The position numbers and the translations under genes were made by a program. Below the pieces are notes generated by a model. It worked only from the letters and a program-made list of their open reading frames with translations. It was not told the origin of the DNA and did no database searches. Shown here one piece after another: positions 61,301 to 64,000 of a stretch of DNA of 64,000 bases (position 1 is the stretch's first letter; the number at the start of each line of letters is the position of its first letter). Location of the stretch: positions 124,001 to 188,000 of the forward strand of contig NZ_JAKCPW010000007.1 of assembly GCF_021440085.1 (NCBI RefSeq), read 5' to 3'. This DNA is from Dyadobacter sp. CY261. GTDB taxonomy: Bacteria > Bacteroidota > Bacteroidia > Cytophagales > Spirosomataceae.

Positions 61301-62482
61301 CGTAGCCGTGGAATCCTCCTCAAAATAATGGACACCCGAACGCATTTTTACTAGTTTGATCGGGCCGTCGGTTGTCGTGATCTTGATCAGATGCCCTGGA
61401 ATGGTCCCCATCCAAAGCGTACCGTCACGCGCGCGACAGGCGGAAAAAAGGTTAAAATCCGGCAAGCCTTCCGCGGGTGTTTTGAATGATGTTACAAGTC
61501 CCGATTTCGGATCGTACCGGTTTGCACCCGCGTCGAGTGTTCCTATCCAGATCGCACCTGCCGCATCTTCCGTGATAAACCGGATTCCGTTTGAGGCGAA
61601 TTGACGAAGGTTCTTTTCTTTGTGAAAAGGCCTGCTGAGTCTGTCAGTATGTGCTTCCTGAAAAGGGTATCGTGTGAATTTACCTGTTTTGCGATCAAGT
61701 ATGTGTAAGCCATCCCCGCCTGTTCCGACCCAGAAGGTTCCCCGGCTATCTTCAAAAATAGCCAATACCCTGTTTTCTACCAGACTACTCGAATCGGTGC
61801 GACTGTGCCGGTACCGCGTGAATGTGTCCGTTTTCCGGTCGAGCTTGTTGAGGCCGCCATCCATGATTTTGGTACTGCCCTGATCGCCCGTTCCGACCCA
61901 GATCGTACCTTGTCTGTCTTCGTAAATACGGCTGACGTGTGGGTCGCTTAAAGTCCGGGGATTGTTGGCAACAGATAAGTATGGAATAAACTTTTGGGTT
62001 GCTTTCTCAAAACGATACAACCCGCCGGCCGTCCCGATCCAGAGATTGCCCAAATGGTCTTCCAGGAGCGCACTGATAGCGTTGTCTTCATACTTGTAGT
62101 CTTTTCGTTTGATAACCTGATAATGCCTGACCTCTCCTGTTTCCGGGTTAAGACAATCCAGTCCCGCGCTCCACCCACCGATCCAGATCAGTCCGTCGCG
62201 GGTGGGGCAAACGGTGCGGACATTATCCCCGGCCACAGACTTGGGATTTTTCGGGTCGTGTTGGTAAACATTCCAGGTATAGCCATCAAAGCGGAGTAGT
62301 CCCGAACCGGTGGCAAGCCAAAGGTAACCTCTCTCATCCTGACGAATATCCGCGATCTCATGAGGATCAATGCCCGGGGGCATACTAACCGTTTCAAGTT
62401 TTGGATTTTGTGCAGAAAGATTCATTACTCCCGTAAAGAAGAGCAAAGCGGCAAGCGAGAAGCGTAATGCGACCTGCACCAT
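58340..62482 (-). CDS. hybrid two-component system sensor (propeller, histidine kinase, receiver, AraC)
   Basis: The 1380-residue protein is a complete HTCS. A signal peptide (LAALLFFTGVMNLSAQ) is followed by about 14 two-component-propeller repeats (residues 25-700, for example YLWLATGSGLLRFDG, GNLWIGTAGGLYRF). A Y_Y_Y domain lies near 730-780, and a transmembrane helix near 795-815. HisKA has the phospho-His near 853 (NITHEFRTPLTLILSPLEHWL); HATPase has DNGPGLP near 1014 and GSGIGLAL near 1042. The receiver has its Asp near 1177 (DLIISDIMMPKMDG), and the AraC domain is near 1285-1378. It senses a ligand and regulates nearby uptake genes. Confidence 0.95.
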   Translation of the reverse strand: MVQVALRFSLAALLFFTGVMNLSAQNPKLETVSMPPGIDPHEIADIRQDERGYLWLATGSGLLRFDGYTWNVYQHDPKNPKSVAGDNVRTVCPTRDGLIWIGGWSAGLDCLNPETGEVRHYQVIKRKDYKYEDNAISALLEDHLGNLWIGTAGGLYRFEKATQKFIPYLSVANNPRTLSDPHVSRIYEDRQGTIWVGTGDQGSTKIMDGGLNKLDRKTDTFTRYRHSRTDSSSLVENRVLAIFEDSRGTFWVGTGGDGLHILDRKTGKFTRYPFQEAHTDRLSRPFHKEKNLRQFASNGIRFITEDAAGAIWIGTLDAGANRYDPKSGLVTSFKTPAEGLPDFNLFSACRARDGTLWMGTIPGHLIKITTTDGPIKLVKMRSGVHYFEEDSTATLWIGTIAGLTTGDFISKKADNWLAQAAKQTTLLTDHVTRLNSDGQGDRWISTWNNGLYRYQHSSRRFTHYRHDPSNAFSISPGEAAGFYQDRAGTNWVLTAGGLDRLDSKTGTFSHYRHQDKDSSSISNNYILTVLEDHNGAFWVGTNGGGLNLMDRATGKFKHFLPWSTVTDLVEDAAGTLWVASTTGLHYYDRKHGFFVAFKDPGSAKPLPFVKALLEDDNGVLWAAMSTGIGAISANRRSLRLFGINYGISPGEDFFFGAGYKRRDGRIYFGSMERYFHFHPEELLRERPIAPILNFSAFRVRNQVITFHGNSIELGHDQNIFSIDFAAIDFRHPELHLYAYKLEDYDPEWHSVSAERTANYANVPPGKFKFRVRAANSDGIWVEKSITILISPPWWRTGWAYALYALMLAGLFFAGWQFLLRRERTKTALKIREIKAQQLLEINRLKSDFFANITHEFRTPLTLILSPLEHWLTNMPDSDPYASPFRSMQRNGRRLLHLVNQLLDLSKLEAGRMQLDVQPGDLIHFVKRVAGSFVSIAGRSGITFRIVVPEGSLWLSFDGDKLEKVLNNLLSNAFKFTPSHGQIFISLQISPIPEIQREPSEKPFVWVELKVTDNGPGLPADQLERIFDRFHQIDNSLAREHEGSGIGLALARELVELHQGRITASSSLGQGSEFVVSLPLEMLHAAQFVQQSTAPIEAMSIQSDEAADAPVSDEPASIISNQDPETPLVLIVEDHADLRDFIKHALTEHSGCRTVEAINGAEGYQLAQEQIPDLIISDIMMPKMDGIELCQRLKTHQNTSHIPVILLTAKTSVENRLQGLETGADDYLTKPFEVKELLIRVGNLIEGRRRLKERYSREVVLQPVNIAISSVDEQFLSRAMAVIEQFMSDENFNVETFGKEIGMSRMQLYRKLQALTGQSPSDFVKTIRLQRAAQLLSANSGTVSQIADQVGFTSHSYFSKCFQEQYGKTPSAFAAELDRSH

Positions 62483-62598
62483 GGTAGCCTGGCAAGATTA
62501 GAGGTCAAGCTAGTTTATTTTTCTTAAAATCAGGTATTTATATTTAAAAATTAGGCACAGAGAAATAAGCCCGCAAATATTTCCCGCCCGACCCGATC

Positions 62599-62627
62599 TT
62601 TTTGATAGTCCTGTATCATTTTGATAG
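62599..62627 (-). promoter_or_regulatory. TATCA-type palindrome near the hybrid sensor promoter
   Basis: TTTTTGATAG (62599-62608) is followed by the palindrome TATCA-TTT-TGATA (62614-62626). The two GATAG blocks are 19 bases apart. The same half-site plus palindrome recurs 570 bases downstream, near kdp. It lies about 115-145 bases upstream of the hybrid-sensor start codon. Confidence 0.55.
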
Positions 62628-62775
62628 CCGGTTGTAATTAGTATAAAAATGTAAATACTTCATTTGCAGGTAATTTGTTTTCGAAACTGAGCGTGGGCAC
62701 GGGTTTGGCTTCACTGTAAGCAGATTTGGCATGGCAAGTTGCCGGCCAGCGTTGACACAGATTTCAGTTACGATT

Positions 62776-62976
62776 ATGATTACCCGGTTTCAAGTCTATT
62801 CTTACTTCATCGGGCAGCTCCCGAAACTGTTACGCAAAGAATTTCGTGAGAACGCATTATCCCGGAAGGGTTACAACAAACCTATTACAGCCATGGATAT
62901 TCTCAGCAGGGATGACCCCGGCCCGTCCGATGATGAGGCGGGGGAGAGGGAGAATGAGTCAGAAGATGAACATTAA
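62776..62976 (+). CDS. hypothetical 66-residue protein, uncertain
   Basis: From the ATG at 62776 the frame reads a basic, slightly hydrophobic start (MITRFQVYSYFIGQLPKLLRKEF) and then a strongly acidic C-terminus (GERENESEDEH). No family is recognised and the start signal is weak. Another short ATG-frame follows at 62988. Both could be unannotated small genes or decayed sequence. Confidence 0.3.
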   Translation: MITRFQVYSYFIGQLPKLLRKEFRENALSRKGYNKPITAMDILSRDDPGPSDDEAGERENESEDEH

Positions 62977-62987
62977 ATGCCCTGGAA

Positions 62988-63203
62988 ATGAATGCAATGA
63001 AACGTATCCGAAGACAGGTCCTTGCACTCGACGGTCTGTCGGCGGTCCTCATGCTAGGCGCAATGCCGGCCGAAATGCGGTCTGCCGTGCTGGTTGCAGT
63101 GGCAACCAACCAGCAGCCTATCGGTCAAATATATCAGCAACATTATCCTGACGGACCATTATCAGACGTCCTATCAAAAAATGAGAACACCCTATCATTT
63201 TGA
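62988..63203 (+). CDS. hypothetical 71-residue protein, uncertain
   Basis: The frame starts MNAMKRIRRQVLALDGLSAVLMLGAMP and ends SDVLSKNENTLSF. It is overlapped at its 3' end by the TATCA-type repeats (63171-63206), which argues that this stretch is regulatory rather than coding. No family is recognised. Confidence 0.25.
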   Translation: MNAMKRIRRQVLALDGLSAVLMLGAMPAEMRSAVLVAVATNQQPIGQIYQQHYPDGPLSDVLSKNENTLSF

Positions 63204-63206
63204 TAA
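63171..63206 (+). promoter_or_regulatory. TATCA-type palindrome upstream of kdp
   Basis: CTATCAAAAA (63171-63180) is followed by CTATCA-TTT-TGATAA (63192-63206), a copy in reverse order of the half-site and palindrome at 62599-62627. It lies about 130 bases upstream of the first small kdp reading frame. Confidence 0.55.
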
Positions 63207-63333
63207 GGTCTTCGAGGCGTCTGAGTCTGTGTTTTGAAGGTATTTCATTGTAAAACAAGTAGTTGTGTTTTTGTTTTTTTCTGGGCACCGTCTTGTTAGA
63301 TACTGGTAATGACAGTTTAGATAATCGAAAAAA

Positions 63334-63450
63334 ATGCTCTTAATATTCATCCAATCCATTTTAATCATGTTAACAATCCTCTTAATTCTTGCCGGGCTAT
63401 TGTGCTTTGCAATCTTCTATGGTTCGGTAAACTACTTTGAAAAAATCTGA
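63334..63450 (+). CDS. small membrane peptide at head of kdp operon
   Basis: The frame encodes 38 residues from the ATG at 63334, or 27 from an ATG at 63367, with one transmembrane helix (LTILLILAGLLCFAIFYG) and an end NYFEKI. It lies two bases before the kdpF start. In Bacteroidota a similar tiny protein ending W/Y-F-E-K-I precedes kdpF, so it probably belongs to the Kdp complex; its exact role is unknown. Confidence 0.65.
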   Translation: MLLIFIQSILIMLTILLILAGLLCFAIFYGSVNYFEKI

Positions 63451-63452
63451 TT

Positions 63453-63530
63453 ATGGCAGCGCTATTGATCGTCGCGATCCTCGTGTTTGTGTACATGTGC
63501 TATGTACTTGTCAAACCTGAAAAATTTTAA
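63453..63530 (+). CDS. kdpF: KdpF, small subunit of the potassium-transporting ATPase
   Basis: The 25-residue peptide MAALLIVAILVFVYMCYVLV ending KPEKF is a single transmembrane helix with the K-P-E-x-F end typical of KdpF. It stabilises the KdpFABC potassium pump. The start of kdpA follows 59 bases downstream. The spacing and the order small peptide, kdpF, kdpA match a kdp operon. Confidence 0.85.
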   Translation: MAALLIVAILVFVYMCYVLVKPEKF

Positions 63531-63589
63531 CCTGACCGGAAATGGCAACCAAGGAAACTAGGGCCAGGACCGGACTAAACCTCTGATAA

Positions 63590-64000
63590 ATGAATACAGA
63601 ATTATTGGGCGTCATTGCCATGTTTGCCATCACGGTGGTTTTGGCAATCCCATTCGGATCTTACATTGCGAAAGTTTACGCCGGGGACAAAACGCTGCTC
63701 GACCCGGTCTTTAATCCTCTTGACAAGCTCCTTTATAAAGTGAGCGGTATCGATGAAAAGCGTGAAATGAACTGGAAGCAGCATATGTTCGCATTGCTGA
63801 CGATCAACGTAGTATGGTTCCTGCTGGGGATTTTTGTTTTAATGAACCAAAGCTGGTTACCACTCAACCCGGACGCTAACCCCGACCAAACAGCCGACCT
63901 CGCTTTTAATACCAGCATCTCCTTTATCGTCAACTGTAACCTGCAACACTATTCGGGTGAAAGCGGAGTTAGTTACCTTTCTCAGCTGTTTTTGATGTTC
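63590..64000 (+). CDS. kdpA: KdpA potassium-transporting ATPase subunit A, N-terminal part
   Basis: The 137 visible codons start MNTELLGVIAMFAITVVLAIPFGSYIAKVYAGDKTLLDPVFNPL and continue to VNCNLQHYSGESGVSYLSQLFLMF, the first selectivity-filter block of KdpA (T-S-I-S-F-I-V-N-x-N-x-Q-H-Y-S-G-E). The frame remains open at the right edge. KdpA forms the high-affinity potassium pore of the KdpFABC P-type ATPase, induced by low potassium. The rest of the operon lies beyond the window. Confidence 0.96.
   Translation, partial: MNTELLGVIAMFAITVVLAIPFGSYIAKVYAGDKTLLDPVFNPLDKLLYKVSGIDEKREMNWKQHMFALLTINVVWFLLGIFVLMNQSWLPLNPDANPDQTADLAFNTSISFIVNCNLQHYSGESGVSYLSQLFLMF

Noticed and set aside
1..64000. CRISPR arrays, tRNA, rRNA, intact transposases
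   Set aside because: No regularly spaced direct repeats, no tRNA-like cloverleaf and no transposase motifs were found by reading; short tRNA genes cannot be excluded without a covariance search.

Overview
The window looks like a chromosome segment of a Bacteroidota bacterium of the order Cytophagales, most like Dyadobacter or another member of the Spirosomataceae; the genus is an inference from gene style, not a measured match. Supporting features are SusC/SusD outer-membrane pairs, a FecI/FecR sigma and anti-sigma pair, a hybrid two-component system with beta-propeller sensor and AraC output, a type IX secretion sorting domain, DUF4249 next to a TonB receptor, FtsX/MacB-like permeases of about 800 residues, A-rich start regions, and promoters of the Bacteroidota type (TTG, 19 bases, TAnnTTTG).

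Layout. 0-2 kb: end of a SusC gene and its SusD partner. 2.2-7 kb: small stress and redox genes (DinB-like, four-helix PA2169-like, flavin monooxygenase, pirin, HxlR regulator) with gene relics between them. 7.4-9.8 kb: a MacB/FtsX permease behind a candidate sigma-54 promoter. 9.9-14 kb: a T9SS-secreted protein, DUF4345, SPW-repeat protein, a small lipoprotein and two low-complexity secreted proteins. 14.3-17.6 kb: a purple-acid-phosphatase-like enzyme and a di-haem peroxidase, co-directional. 18-19.2 kb: secreted hypothetical and GNAT. 19.3-28.4 kb: sigma factor, FecR, SusC with STN domain, SusD and a CehA/McbA-type metallohydrolase, a complete trans-envelope signalling and uptake locus. 28.4-34.5 kb: DsbA-like protein, eroded cyanophycin genes, two luciferase-like oxidoreductases, CinA-like amidohydrolase, MBL hydrolase, second HxlR regulator. 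34.7-41.2 kb: a pseudo-esterase/beta-barrel fusion, TonB receptor, DUF4249 lipoprotein and LytS/LytTR pair. 41.2-44.2 kb: proline dehydrogenase, stress protein, metallophosphoesterase. 44.2-46.7 kb: arsenic operon (arsR, DUF6428, arsN2, acr3, phosphoesterase). 47-54.3 kb: unknowns, two sigma-factor loci (one frameshifted), ankyrin protein, thioredoxin-like lipoproteins. 54.4-62.5 kb: outer-membrane beta-barrel, membrane protein and a 1380-residue hybrid sensor. 63.3 kb to the end: start of a kdp potassium ATPase operon.

How parts work together. Several modules sense something at the envelope and switch on import: the STN-SusC/FecR/sigma chain, the LytS/LytTR pair next to its receptor genes, and the hybrid sensor. 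The arsenic operon is autoregulated from two promoters sharing one operator sequence. Nearly all longer intergenic stretches hold broken gene pieces (phage tail collar, DoxX, PQQ sugar dehydrogenase, proline dehydrogenase, cyanophycin synthetase, isoaspartyl peptidase, SDR), so the region is an accessory segment under active gene loss. No rRNA, tRNA, CRISPR array or intact insertion sequence was recognised.
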